Origin: Deltaproteobacteria bacterium
GTDB lineage: Bacteria; Myxococcota_A; UBA9160; UBA4427
Assembly (NCBI GenBank): GCA_002719955.1
Contig: PBFW01000008.1
Coordinates: forward strand, 1-64,000
Reading direction: 5' to 3'
DNA length: 64,000 bases
Below, piece after piece: positions 17,892 through 25,896 of the stretch. How positions within the stretch are numbered: position 1 is the first letter of the stretch; each line of letters starts with the position of its first letter. Below the pieces are notes generated by a model that was given only the letters and a program-made list of their open reading frames with translations, had not been told where the DNA came from and ran no database searches. The position numbers were made by a program, and so were the translations under genes.

Positions 17892-19037
17892 ATGTCTCCC
17901 CCCTCTCGCCGCCGATACCAGCTTCGACGCTCGGATCTCAATGAAAAGATTGAAGATCTGCTCGCCGCCGCGCAGCGCGAGGGCACGGATTCGGGCGATG
18001 CCGAACTCGTCCGGCAACTCTTGACCACGGGCATCCATCTGCTTCGCGATGGCACTTCTCATGCCGAGCTGAAGCTCGTGAACAGCGCACTCAAGGAGCT
18101 GCGCCACGCCTTTCGCGTATTCAGCCCCTACTCGGAGTTGCGCAAGGTGGCGGTCTTTGGGAGCGCCCGGACGCCCAGCGATCACCCGGATTATCGGCAC
18201 GCGCACGCTTTTGCCGAGCAGATCGTCCGCGCGGGTTGGATGGTGATCACCGGTGCGGGAGGTGGGATCATGGGGGCTGCGCAGGGCGGGGCCGGCCGTG
18301 ATTCCTCCTTCGGGGTCAATATCCGCCTGCCCTTCGAGCAGGCCGCGAACGAGACGATCGCCGGTGATTCAAAGCTGATCAATTTCCGATATTTCTTCAC
18401 GCGCAAAGTGGTCTTCGTCAAGGAGGCGCATGCGATCGTGCTCTTTCCGGGCGGATACGGAACCCACGATGAAGGTTTCGAAGCATTGACACTGATGCAA
18501 ACGGGAAAGAGCGAGATCGTCCCCGTTGTGTTCGTGGATGAACCCGGGGGGTGTTATTGGCGCGATTGGCTCGAATATGTCGAGGCGCATCTGAGCGAGC
18601 GGGGTCTGATCAATCCCGAAGATATCAATTTCTTCCGGGTCACGGACTCGGTCGAGGATGCGGTCGCCGAGATCGAGGGGTTCTATCGGAATTATCACTC
18701 GAGTCGATTCGTGGGTGGGAGATTGATCTTGCGCGTCCACGTCGCGCCGACCGAGGAAGAGCTCGAATCACTGAACGACGAGTTCTCGTTTCTTCTCGAA
18801 TCCGGCCGGATCGAGAGGACGGAGCCCCTGCCCGAAGAGGAGGGTGAGATTGTCCATCTCCCGCGCCTTCAGCTCCATTTCGATCGCAAGAAGGTGGGTC
18901 TGCTGCGCGGGTTGCTCGATCGGCTCAACGCGATGGCCGAAGAGCCGGCGCCTCCGCGTGATGCCCGTCGCCGCGAGATCTTCGAGACACCGCTTCCCGA
19001 GGCGCAGGCAGAGGCAGAGTTCGAAGAGGACGAATAG
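17892..19037 (+). CDS. LOG-family (TIGR00730-like) Rossmann protein
   Basis: 381 residues, larger than the 180-220 residues of core LOG proteins. The family core is in the middle: KVAVFGSARTPSDHPDY, WMVITGAGGGIMGAAQGGAG, and the diagnostic HAIVLFPGGYGTHDEGFEALTLMQTGK. LOG proteins either cleave cytokinin nucleotides to free bases or hydrolyse nucleoside 5'-monophosphates; PGGxGTxxE and the upstream Arg are present. About 100 N-terminal and 110 C-terminal residues, the latter with acidic repeats (EFEEDE), are extra. These long LOG-like proteins exist widely in deltaproteobacteria-type genomes; whether they make cytokinins is unknown. Confidence 0.88.
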   Translation: MSPPSRRRYQLRRSDLNEKIEDLLAAAQREGTDSGDAELVRQLLTTGIHLLRDGTSHAELKLVNSALKELRHAFRVFSPYSELRKVAVFGSARTPSDHPDYRHAHAFAEQIVRAGWMVITGAGGGIMGAAQGGAGRDSSFGVNIRLPFEQAANETIAGDSKLINFRYFFTRKVVFVKEAHAIVLFPGGYGTHDEGFEALTLMQTGKSEIVPVVFVDEPGGCYWRDWLEYVEAHLSERGLINPEDINFFRVTDSVEDAVAEIEGFYRNYHSSRFVGGRLILRVHVAPTEEELESLNDEFSFLLESGRIERTEPLPEEEGEIVHLPRLQLHFDRKKVGLLRGLLDRLNAMAEEPAPPRDARRREIFETPLPEAQAEAEFEEDE

Positions 19038-19303
19038 CTGTGTCCATCCGGTCGGCTTCACGGTCGACAGAAGAAGTCCTGTTGGTCTGGGGGCTGCGGG
19101 TTTGCCCCGGGCGCAGGGCGCGGCGAAGGGGGGCGCTTCAAACTAGGATTGAAAGTCCATCGCGGTGGCGGTGTGATCGGGAAGCGCTGCCGAGCAGGAA
19201 AAGACGATGTTCGCGGGGCGGAAGGGCGTCTCGCTCCAGAGCCGCCCGGGTGCGCTGGAAGTGTCCGATTCGGGCTCGGCCGACAATCGAAGAAGGAATC
19301 AGA

Positions 19304-20497
19304 ATGGCTAAGCGATCCGCAGCGCTCGTCGGCTTCGCCGAATGGGCCCCCCAGCGAAACTGGGATAATCCGATGTTCGGGATGGAGGCGTGCGTCAAGC
19401 TCGCCGCCGAGGCGTTGGCCGATGCCGGACTAGAGAAGGGGGAGGTCGACGGCTTCGTGATCGGTGGGCTCCAGGAGTCGCCGATGTTCTCGCCGCTCGC
19501 GCTCGCTGAATATCTTGGGATCCAGACCCATTTCGGTGAGATCGTGGATATTGGCGGTGCGAGTTCTGCGGGGATGATCTGGCGGGCAGCGGCCGCGATC
19601 GAAATCGGGCTCTGTGAGACGGTCCTGGTGTTGGTTCCATCGACACCGCCGCCGGTCGAGACCGGTGGTGCCGGGGAGAAGATGATGCTCCCACCCTATC
19701 TGGCTGGAGATTCCTGGGGTTCGCCCCAGGGCCAATTCGATATTCCCTACGGCCTCGTCGCCGCTTCGCCGGGTTTCGCGTTGGTCGCTCAACGAGTCAT
19801 GTCTCAATATGATGTCACCCCGGAAGCTCTGGCCAAGATCGCGGTCGACGAGCGAAAGAGTGCGATCAAGAATCCGAAGGCGGTCTTCAAGGAGAAGCCG
19901 ATCGACATCGACGACGTCTTGAACTCGCCCATGGTGAACGACCCGATCCATCTGCTCGAGATGGTCATGCCCTGTTGGGGTGGGGGGGCAGTCGTCGTGA
20001 CGAGCGCGGAGAGGGCGAAACGCGCGCTCCATCGACCGGTTTTCCTTTCTGGCTACGGCGAGTTCATCAGTCATAAGACCGTGACCTATATGCACGATCT
20101 GACCGTCACGCCGGCCAAGCCGGCGGCGGACCAGGCTTTCGCGATGGCGGGCGCCGAGCGTGCGTCGGTCGATCTCTGTTCCTTCTACGACTGTTTTACA
20201 ATCACGGTTCTGCTGACGATCGAGGATGCCGGCTTCGCCAAGAAGGGCGAGGGGGGATATTTCGTCGAGGAACACGATCTGAGCTACGCGGGCGACTTTC
20301 CGCTGAACACCCATGGCGGTCAGCTGGGGATGGGGCAGGGCGGCGCGGCGGGTGGCCTCTCCCACGTAGTCGATTCCTTGACGCAGATCCAGGGCCGCGC
20401 CGGAGATCGACAGCTTGCCAAGGCCGACCTGGCCTATGTGACCGGTGTCGGTGGCCTGATGGCCTCGAATGTGGGTCTCGTGATGGAGGGGGCCTGA
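19304..20497 (+). CDS. Thiolase-fold lipid-transfer protein (SCP2-thiolase/Ltp2-like)
   Basis: 397 residues from ATG 19304, which has AAGGA eight bases upstream; the frame extends upstream to 19040 without support. The thiolase fold is clear: FVIGGLQESPMFSPLALAEYLGI and NTHGGQLGMGQGGAAGGLSHVVDSLTQI. The nucleophilic Cys of real thiolases is absent: the segment is VDIGGASSAGM (81-91). A Tyr-containing YDCFT motif is kept. Proteins of this kind pair with DUF35 proteins as retro-aldolases in sterol side-chain loss (Ltp2/ChsH2 type). The next gene overlaps by one base and encodes exactly such a DUF35 partner, so an aldol/retro-aldol complex is inferred. Confidence 0.88.
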   Translation: MAKRSAALVGFAEWAPQRNWDNPMFGMEACVKLAAEALADAGLEKGEVDGFVIGGLQESPMFSPLALAEYLGIQTHFGEIVDIGGASSAGMIWRAAAAIEIGLCETVLVLVPSTPPPVETGGAGEKMMLPPYLAGDSWGSPQGQFDIPYGLVAASPGFALVAQRVMSQYDVTPEALAKIAVDERKSAIKNPKAVFKEKPIDIDDVLNSPMVNDPIHLLEMVMPCWGGGAVVVTSAERAKRALHRPVFLSGYGEFISHKTVTYMHDLTVTPAKPAADQAFAMAGAERASVDLCSFYDCFTITVLLTIEDAGFAKKGEGGYFVEEHDLSYAGDFPLNTHGGQLGMGQGGAAGGLSHVVDSLTQIQGRAGDRQLAKADLAYVTGVGGLMASNVGLVMEGA

Positions 20498-20937
20498 TGA
20501 TCAGGATCGAACAACCCTATGACGAAGCGACGGGGCGGCCGATTCCGCGCCGAACTCCGACGAGCGCGCCCTATTTCGAAGCTGCGCGCGAGGGGCGACT
20601 CAGTCTGCAGAAATGCCCGAGAGACGGCTTTTTCTTCTATCCCCGTGCCGCATGTCCGGAATGTCTGGGAGACGATTGGAGCTGGGCGGACGTGAGCGGC
20701 CACGGGACGGTCTATTCTTATACGGTCGAACGCATGGGGCTCGACCCCGCCCAGCGTAGTCAGCTGCCCTTGGTCGTCGCGATCGTAGAACTCGATGAAG
20801 GCCCTCGAATGACCAGCAATATCGTGGGCTGCCCACCGGAGGAGGTCTCGGTCGGTCAGGCCGTGCAAGTTGCCTTTGAAGATCTCGGTGGGGAAACGCT
20901 GATTCATTTCGAGCCTGCCGATTCGGAGCCCACATGA
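20497..20937 (+). CDS. DUF35 (zinc-ribbon/OB-fold) acyl-CoA-binding protein
   Basis: 146 residues; the start shares its A with the preceding TGA. N-terminal zinc-ribbon: KCPRDGFFFYPRAACPEC, with Cys40, Cys53, Cys56; the position that is usually the second Cys is Asp43, so the zinc site is incomplete. The OB-fold part reads GHGTVYSYTVERMG ... PLVVAIVELDEGPRMTSNIVG ... VGQAVQVAFED. In sterol-degrading bacteria such proteins complete the active site of a thiolase-like aldolase. The tight overlap with the thiolase-fold gene is in keeping with a stoichiometric complex. Confidence 0.9.
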   Translation: MIRIEQPYDEATGRPIPRRTPTSAPYFEAAREGRLSLQKCPRDGFFFYPRAACPECLGDDWSWADVSGHGTVYSYTVERMGLDPAQRSQLPLVVAIVELDEGPRMTSNIVGCPPEEVSVGQAVQVAFEDLGGETLIHFEPADSEPT

Positions 20938-21800
20938 AATTCGTCATCTCGGCCGCCTTCCAACCGCCCCAACATATCATCCCCATCGCCCAGGCGGCGG
21001 ATGAGGCGGGTTATGAGGCGATCGCGTCCTCGGATCACGCGGTCTATCCCGAAATGCTGGATACGCCCTATCCCTACACCGACGATGGTGTCAGACGCTA
21101 CGACGAGACCTCGCAGTTTCCGGATCCATGGGTTCTGGCGGGAGCGCTCTCGTCGGTCACCAAACGGATCCGCTTCACGACGAATGTCTACGTTCTCCCG
21201 ATGCGCAATCCCTTCATGGCGGCGAAGCAGGTCGCCACGGCGGCTGCCCTGTCGAACGATCGCGTCACCCTGACGATCGGGGTCGGATGGTCGAATCTCG
21301 AGTTCGAGCTCGTCGGCCAGCCATTCAAGAGGCGTGGAGCGCGTGCGGACGAAATGATCGAGATCATGAAGAAGGCCTGGACGGGAGAGTGGGTGACGCA
21401 CGAGGGAGAGTTCTATCAATTCGATCGCCTGAAACTCACACCACCGATCCCGACCGAGCCGATTCCGATCTGGGTCGGGGGGATCTCGGATTTTGCGCTG
21501 CGTCGTGCGGCGCGCAACGACGGATGGCTCTCGGATCTCCAGACGATGGAGGAGATCATCGCGTGTATCGACAAAGTGCGTGGATATCGCAGGGATCTTG
21601 GCAAGGATGAGCGCTTCGATGTGATGGCGAGCGCGAACGACGCGTCCGGCATCGATGATTATCGGAGGCTGGGCGAGGGCGGTGTCAATCATATCCTGAC
21701 GATGCCCTGGGCCTTCTATCACGGATTGACGGACGATCTCGCGAAGAAGGTCGACGGCACGAAGCGCTTCGCGGGCGAAGTCATCGCGAAGATGAGTTGA
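20934..21800 (+). CDS. LLM-class flavin/F420-dependent oxidoreductase
   Basis: 288 residues, ATGA overlap with the DUF35 gene. Luciferase-like TIM barrel: ADEAGYEAIASSDHAVYP, PDPWVLAGALSSVTKRIRFTTNVYVLPMRNPFMAAKQVATAAALSNDRVTLTIGVGW, and RRGARADEMIEIMKKAWTG. The C-terminal IPIWVGGISDFALRRAARNDGWL is typical of the F420-linked TIGR03619 group. It probably oxidises or reduces a substrate using F420 or FMN in the cytoplasm. Because it is coupled to the thiolase/DUF35 pair, it may provide a redox step on the same acyl-CoA pathway. Confidence 0.92.
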   Translation: MKFVISAAFQPPQHIIPIAQAADEAGYEAIASSDHAVYPEMLDTPYPYTDDGVRRYDETSQFPDPWVLAGALSSVTKRIRFTTNVYVLPMRNPFMAAKQVATAAALSNDRVTLTIGVGWSNLEFELVGQPFKRRGARADEMIEIMKKAWTGEWVTHEGEFYQFDRLKLTPPIPTEPIPIWVGGISDFALRRAARNDGWLSDLQTMEEIIACIDKVRGYRRDLGKDERFDVMASANDASGIDDYRRLGEGGVNHILTMPWAFYHGLTDDLAKKVDGTKRFAGEVIAKMS

Positions 21801-21809
21801 GGGGAGCCG

Positions 21810-22847
21810 GTGCAGATTCGTGGGTCGCTTCGGATCGCGATTGGGCTCGGGATGCTCGCGGGTGCATTCGCGGCCGTCACGTATAGCTGGACCTTCACAC
21901 GCATCGGTCGACTCGACTACCGAGCCGCCCTCATCGCGAAGGCTGCGTCGTTTCAGGGGGTCGATTCGGAACTGAGCGCCGAGATGCGCGCAGCGGCCAA
22001 CGCCTACACAATGGATCTACTTCCTGAATATCCAGCGAACCCGGACGTTCGCATCGAGGATCGACGGATCCCGACGCCCGATGGTGCCGAGATTTCGATT
22101 CGGATCTATCACCCGATAGAGACCGAGAGAGAGGGTCCGCTGCCCTTCTATCTCGATATTCACGGGGGGGGCTGGTGGATGGGCAATGGCTTCGTCTTCC
22201 ACGGCGCGACGGTCGATTTTGCCGCCAGGACAGAGGCGATCGTCGTCTCCGTCGACTATCGGCTCGCGCCCGAATATCCCTTCCCGACGCCGCTGGATGA
22301 TTGTCATACGGCGCTCAGCTGGATTGCCGCGAATGGTGCGGCACTCGGCGGCGATCCGACGCGAATCGCGATCGGCGGTGGCAGTGCCGGCGGGAACCTC
22401 TCCGCCGCATTGGCCCAGAGAGCGCGAGACGAGGGCGGTCCCGAGATCGCCTTCCAATACCTGCTCGTTCCCGCGACGGATCTGAGCGGGACCCGCGAAT
22501 GGCAGTCCTATGATGAGGTCGGCGAGGGCTATGTCCTGACGGTTTCTGGAATGGAGCAGATGGTGGCGGCCTACGTGCCGGAGCGGCGCGAACGGATGAA
22601 TCCCTATGTGAGTCCACTCCTCGAAGGAGATCTGAGTCGGCTTCCCCCCGCGCTCGTCGTGACGGCTCTCTTCGATCCGTTACGAGATCAGGGCGAAGCC
22701 TATGCCCATCGCCTCGAAGATGCGGGGATCTCTGTGCAACTCCACCGCGAAGGGGGTGCGCTGCATGGGTTTCTCGGTTCTCCGGATCGGGCACGCCGCG
22801 TCCAGGCGCTCGCGGCGGAGGCTGTCCGCGCCGCGCTCCACCCTTGA
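21810..22847 (+). CDS. Alpha/beta hydrolase (HSL type), membrane-anchored
   Basis: 345 residues from GTG 21810, preceded by GAGGGG. An N-terminal hydrophobic segment (about residues 8-26) suggests a signal or anchor. Then the hormone-sensitive-lipase family motifs: HGGGWWMG (oxyanion hole), nucleophile elbow GGGSAGGN, catalytic Asp in TALFDPLRDQ and catalytic His in ALHGFLG. The group includes esterases acting on short acyl esters and steroid or lactone esters. Located nine bases after the LLM gene, it continues the same operon. Confidence 0.9.
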   Translation: MQIRGSLRIAIGLGMLAGAFAAVTYSWTFTRIGRLDYRAALIAKAASFQGVDSELSAEMRAAANAYTMDLLPEYPANPDVRIEDRRIPTPDGAEISIRIYHPIETEREGPLPFYLDIHGGGWWMGNGFVFHGATVDFAARTEAIVVSVDYRLAPEYPFPTPLDDCHTALSWIAANGAALGGDPTRIAIGGGSAGGNLSAALAQRARDEGGPEIAFQYLLVPATDLSGTREWQSYDEVGEGYVLTVSGMEQMVAAYVPERRERMNPYVSPLLEGDLSRLPPALVVTALFDPLRDQGEAYAHRLEDAGISVQLHREGGALHGFLGSPDRARRVQALAAEAVRAALHP

Positions 22848-22877
22848 ACGCTTAAGGAACGAGAAAGGAAGCTGCCC

Positions 22878-24848
22878 ATGAGACTCGATCCGTTTCAGAC
22901 CCGGTCCCTGTCACGCACTATCGGAGTGGCCACTCTGGTGGGGGTGTGCACGATCGCTTTTTTTCTCGCCGCCGTTGGCGCCGCTGCTACCGCTACCGAC
23001 CGCCCCTACGCGATCACCGAAGAACGCGAAGCCTGTCGCGATTACGATCCACTCCGCCGCCCCTTCTTCGGCGACACCCACGTCCATACTTCCTATTCCC
23101 ATGATGCGAGTACCCAGGACACCCGCAATACGCCGCGTGATGCCTACCGCTTCGCTCGCGGCGAGGAAATCGGGATCCAACCCTATGGTGAAGACGGAAT
23201 CGCGAAACGCCGCGTCAAACTCGATCGGCCCCTCGATTGGACGGCCATCTCGGATCATGCAGAGATGCTCGGCGAGGTCCGGATCTGTCACGATTCGGAG
23301 CATTCCGAATACGATAGCGATGTCTGTTGGAATAAGCGGAACGCGCGTTTTGCGCTGCTTGGATTTCTGGCGAGATCGCAGGTCGGCGAACGTCACAAGA
23401 TGTGCGGACCGGGTGGCGAACTCTGCTACGCCGCGGCGCGCAGCGCCTGGGCCGATATCCAGGCGGCGGCGGAAGCAGCCTATGACCGAAGTGCTGCCTG
23501 CCAGTTCACGAGTGTGATCGGCTACGAATGGACCTCCTCGATTGCGAGCAATCTCCATCGCAACGTCCTATTTCGAAACCACGTCGTTCCCGACTACGCA
23601 CTCTCGTCGATGGATACCATCAGCGCCTTCCGGCTCTTCGAGGGGCTCGAGCGGGGATGTCTCGAGAGGCTCGAAACATGCGATGCCGTCGTGATTCCCC
23701 ATAATTCGAATATCAGCATGGATGGCTATATGTTCAAGACGACACGGCTGACCTCACTCGAGACAGGCAAGGCCAAGGTCGATCGCGAAGAGGCGCGCCT
23801 GCGCAACCGCTTCGAACGCGTCGTCGAGATCATGCAACACAAGGGCGATTCGGAATGTCTCTTGGGCGCCGAGACGACCGACGAAGCCTGTGGCTTCGAG
23901 AAGTTGCCCTACGATGCGATGTCCGGTGCGATCGGCGCGCCGCGGACGCCACCCAAACGGTCGGCAATGGTGCGTGAAGCGCTCAAGAAGGGTCTCCTCC
24001 TCGAAGAGGAACTCGGAACCAATCCGCTCAAATTCGGGATCATCGCGAGTACGGACACCCATCTGGGTACTCCCGGTCTCGTCGCGGAAGAGGGCCACGT
24101 GGGACACGGTGGTGCATCACGCGTCATGCAGCCCGCCCTGCCGCAGGGACTTCCCGATGCGATCGAGTTCAATCCGGGCGGGCTGGCGGTGGTTTGGGCC
24201 GAGGAGAACGCGCGGGATTCGATCTTCGAGGCGCTTTCCCGGCGTGAGGTCTATGGAACGAGCGGGACCCGGCCGGAGGTTCGCTTCTTCGGGGGCTGGA
24301 ATTATCCAGAAGATCTATGTGAGGTAGGAAATATCGCCGAGCAGGGATATGCGTTAGGCGTCCCGATGGGAGCGGATCTCCCGGCGCGCCCCGCTGGGGT
24401 CGATGATCCGCTGGCTCCGGCATTCGTGGTCTCGGCTCTTCAGGATCCGGGCACCGCTCGGCGGCCGGGCACCGCACTCCAGCGGATTCAGATCGTGAAG
24501 GGCTGGACTCGGGACGGTGAGGCTCACGAACGGGTCTACGATGTGGCCGGTCATGCGAATGAGGCGTCCGTTGACCTGGATTCGTGCACGCCGAAGGGCG
24601 CGGGCGCGCGGAGCCTGTGTGCGGTTTGGCGCGATCCCGAGTTCGATGCAGGTGAGCGCGCATTCTACTACGTGCGGGTTCTCGAAAACCCCACCTGCCG
24701 ATGGCAGCAACATCTCTGTGTCGAGGCGAAGGTGGATTGCGCGGACCCGGCGACGGTCGGTCCCGGCTACGGGCTGTGTTGTGATTCGAGCGTCGCCCGG
24801 ACGGTACAGGAGCGCGCCTGGACGAGTCCGATCTGGTATGGCCCGTGA
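22878..24848 (+). CDS. DUF3604 family protein, exported (second copy)
   Basis: 656 residues. AAAGGAAG precedes ATG 22878. A signal peptide (residues about 14-40, ending AAATATDRP) is followed by RRPFFGDTHVHTSYSHDAS, the same His motif as the copy at 3.1 kb. SDHAEMLG, NLHRNVLFR, IPHNSNIS, QHKGDSECL, STDTHLGTPG and the C-terminal AFYYVRVLE...AWTSPIWYGP are all shared with the first copy. This copy has several extra Cys residues (for example CHDSEHSEYDSDVCW and CRWQQHLCVEAKVDC), absent from the first, which would fit periplasmic disulfides. Reaction unknown; hydrolytic chemistry inferred from PHP-like residues. Confidence 0.9.
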   Translation: MRLDPFQTRSLSRTIGVATLVGVCTIAFFLAAVGAAATATDRPYAITEEREACRDYDPLRRPFFGDTHVHTSYSHDASTQDTRNTPRDAYRFARGEEIGIQPYGEDGIAKRRVKLDRPLDWTAISDHAEMLGEVRICHDSEHSEYDSDVCWNKRNARFALLGFLARSQVGERHKMCGPGGELCYAAARSAWADIQAAAEAAYDRSAACQFTSVIGYEWTSSIASNLHRNVLFRNHVVPDYALSSMDTISAFRLFEGLERGCLERLETCDAVVIPHNSNISMDGYMFKTTRLTSLETGKAKVDREEARLRNRFERVVEIMQHKGDSECLLGAETTDEACGFEKLPYDAMSGAIGAPRTPPKRSAMVREALKKGLLLEEELGTNPLKFGIIASTDTHLGTPGLVAEEGHVGHGGASRVMQPALPQGLPDAIEFNPGGLAVVWAEENARDSIFEALSRREVYGTSGTRPEVRFFGGWNYPEDLCEVGNIAEQGYALGVPMGADLPARPAGVDDPLAPAFVVSALQDPGTARRPGTALQRIQIVKGWTRDGEAHERVYDVAGHANEASVDLDSCTPKGAGARSLCAVWRDPEFDAGERAFYYVRVLENPTCRWQQHLCVEAKVDCADPATVGPGYGLCCDSSVARTVQERAWTSPIWYGP

Positions 24849-25045
24849 GGGGATTCCCGGAGTTCTCGTTCTTCCTCGTGGAGGGCGGGATCGATCATTT
24901 CTTGTGGGTCTGCGGCTGTGAGGTTGCAGGACCTCGAAGCTGGGCTTGGCCCGTGTCGCGCCGAGAGGCCGATTGGGGCGCACCTTTAGGCGGATCGACA
25001 TTCGCTTAGGGAACGCTTTCAGGACGGTCGGCGGGACGCTGGAGT

Positions 25046-25389
25046 AGGTCGACGGGTCGGAGAATTCGATCGACCGCCAGGGGGTCCAATCGCTGAACAG
25101 TTCATCGTTCGATATGGAGAGAGTCTGACTATGTCGTGCGAGTTCGCGGCTGATCTCGGTATAGTCGAAGCCGTAGCGGTCGAGCAGGGCGGATGTCCAG
25201 AAGTCTCGTTGCCGCTCGAACTCGGAGGGGGTCGTGAGGGCGATTTCGGCCTGGATGCCTCGGGGAATGAAGACTCCATCCGGTTTCATGAACCGGTTCA
25301 ATGCGTTGAGCATGAAGATCATGGTGTTCTCGCCGAATGCGATGCTGTCGAGCGTCTCCGGGGGGATCGGCGATAGAGACGGGATTCAT
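25046..25389 (-). pseudogene. Remnant of a PRMT-like SAM methyltransferase
   Basis: Reading minus from ATG 25322 gives MIFMLNALNRFMKPDGVFIPRGIQAEIALTT..., the segment that follows the SAM site in protein arginine methyltransferase-like enzymes (compare the general pattern ETIG...L..A..RFLKPGG..IP). Just upstream the frame is lost at a run of six C (plus-strand G run at 25360-25365); skipping one of them restores MNPVSIADPPETLDSIAFGENT and joins it to this segment. The N-terminal SAM-binding half is absent and the homology fades near 25046. The rest of the long open frame to 24354 is antisense to the DUF3604 gene and was ignored. Confidence 0.5.
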
Positions 25390-25492
25390 GGGTCCGCATC
25401 CGCGATCTTCGAGGCGGCCAATCGACTCGAATGGGCGGTGCCCTCGCTCTGGGTGATCGCTGACGAACGCGTGTCGTGCCCAGGGAGAAGCC

Positions 25493-25876
25493 TTAGATCT
25501 CCGGAATCTCCGAGAGCTCCCATTTCCCCTCCGTGGCCATCGCGGGCAACCACGTCTCGACCAGTTTCCCGGTTTCAATCCGAAATGTCTGCACCCAGTC
25601 CCATTGCATCTCGTCGTTGATCTTCCAGGTCCCGATCGCCGTGACGTAATCGCCTTCCGCCATGAGGAAATACTTGAAATCGGAGATCGCCCATTGGCCT
25701 GCGATCGGTAGGAGTTCCTCGCGGTACTCCTCTGCCGTGACGACTCGCGTGCCGCGAATATCGTGTCGCGTGTAGCTCGGCCCCGCGAGTTCGGGGATCT
25801 TGGCGAAATCGAGATTCGCCCACATCTCGTCATACCAGCGACGCATGAGCGCCTTGTTGTCTTCCTCTTTGCTCAT
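25493..25876 (-). CDS. SnoaL-like protein
   Basis: 127 residues, starting at ATG 25876 with an AAAGG-type site upstream. SnoaL features: MSKEEDNKALMRRWYDEMWANLDFAKIPELAGPSYTRHD and TAEEYREELLPIAGQWAISDFKYFLMAEGDYVTAIGTWKI, ending with KLVETWLPAMATEGKWELSEI. Proteins of this size include polyketide cyclases and ester-cyclase relatives. It is downstream of the sulfotransferase on the same strand with 20 bp between, so they likely form an operon with the aldehyde oxidoreductase. Ligand unknown. Confidence 0.85.
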   Translation of the reverse strand: MSKEEDNKALMRRWYDEMWANLDFAKIPELAGPSYTRHDIRGTRVVTAEEYREELLPIAGQWAISDFKYFLMAEGDYVTAIGTWKINDEMQWDWVQTFRIETGKLVETWLPAMATEGKWELSEIPEI

Positions 25877-25896
25877 ATTGGGTTTCCTTTTCGACC

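Noticed and set aside
24354..25322. Full 322-codon minus frame
   Set aside because: Only the first 90 or so codons show homology; the rest is antisense to the DUF3604 gene, so the remnant was annotated instead.
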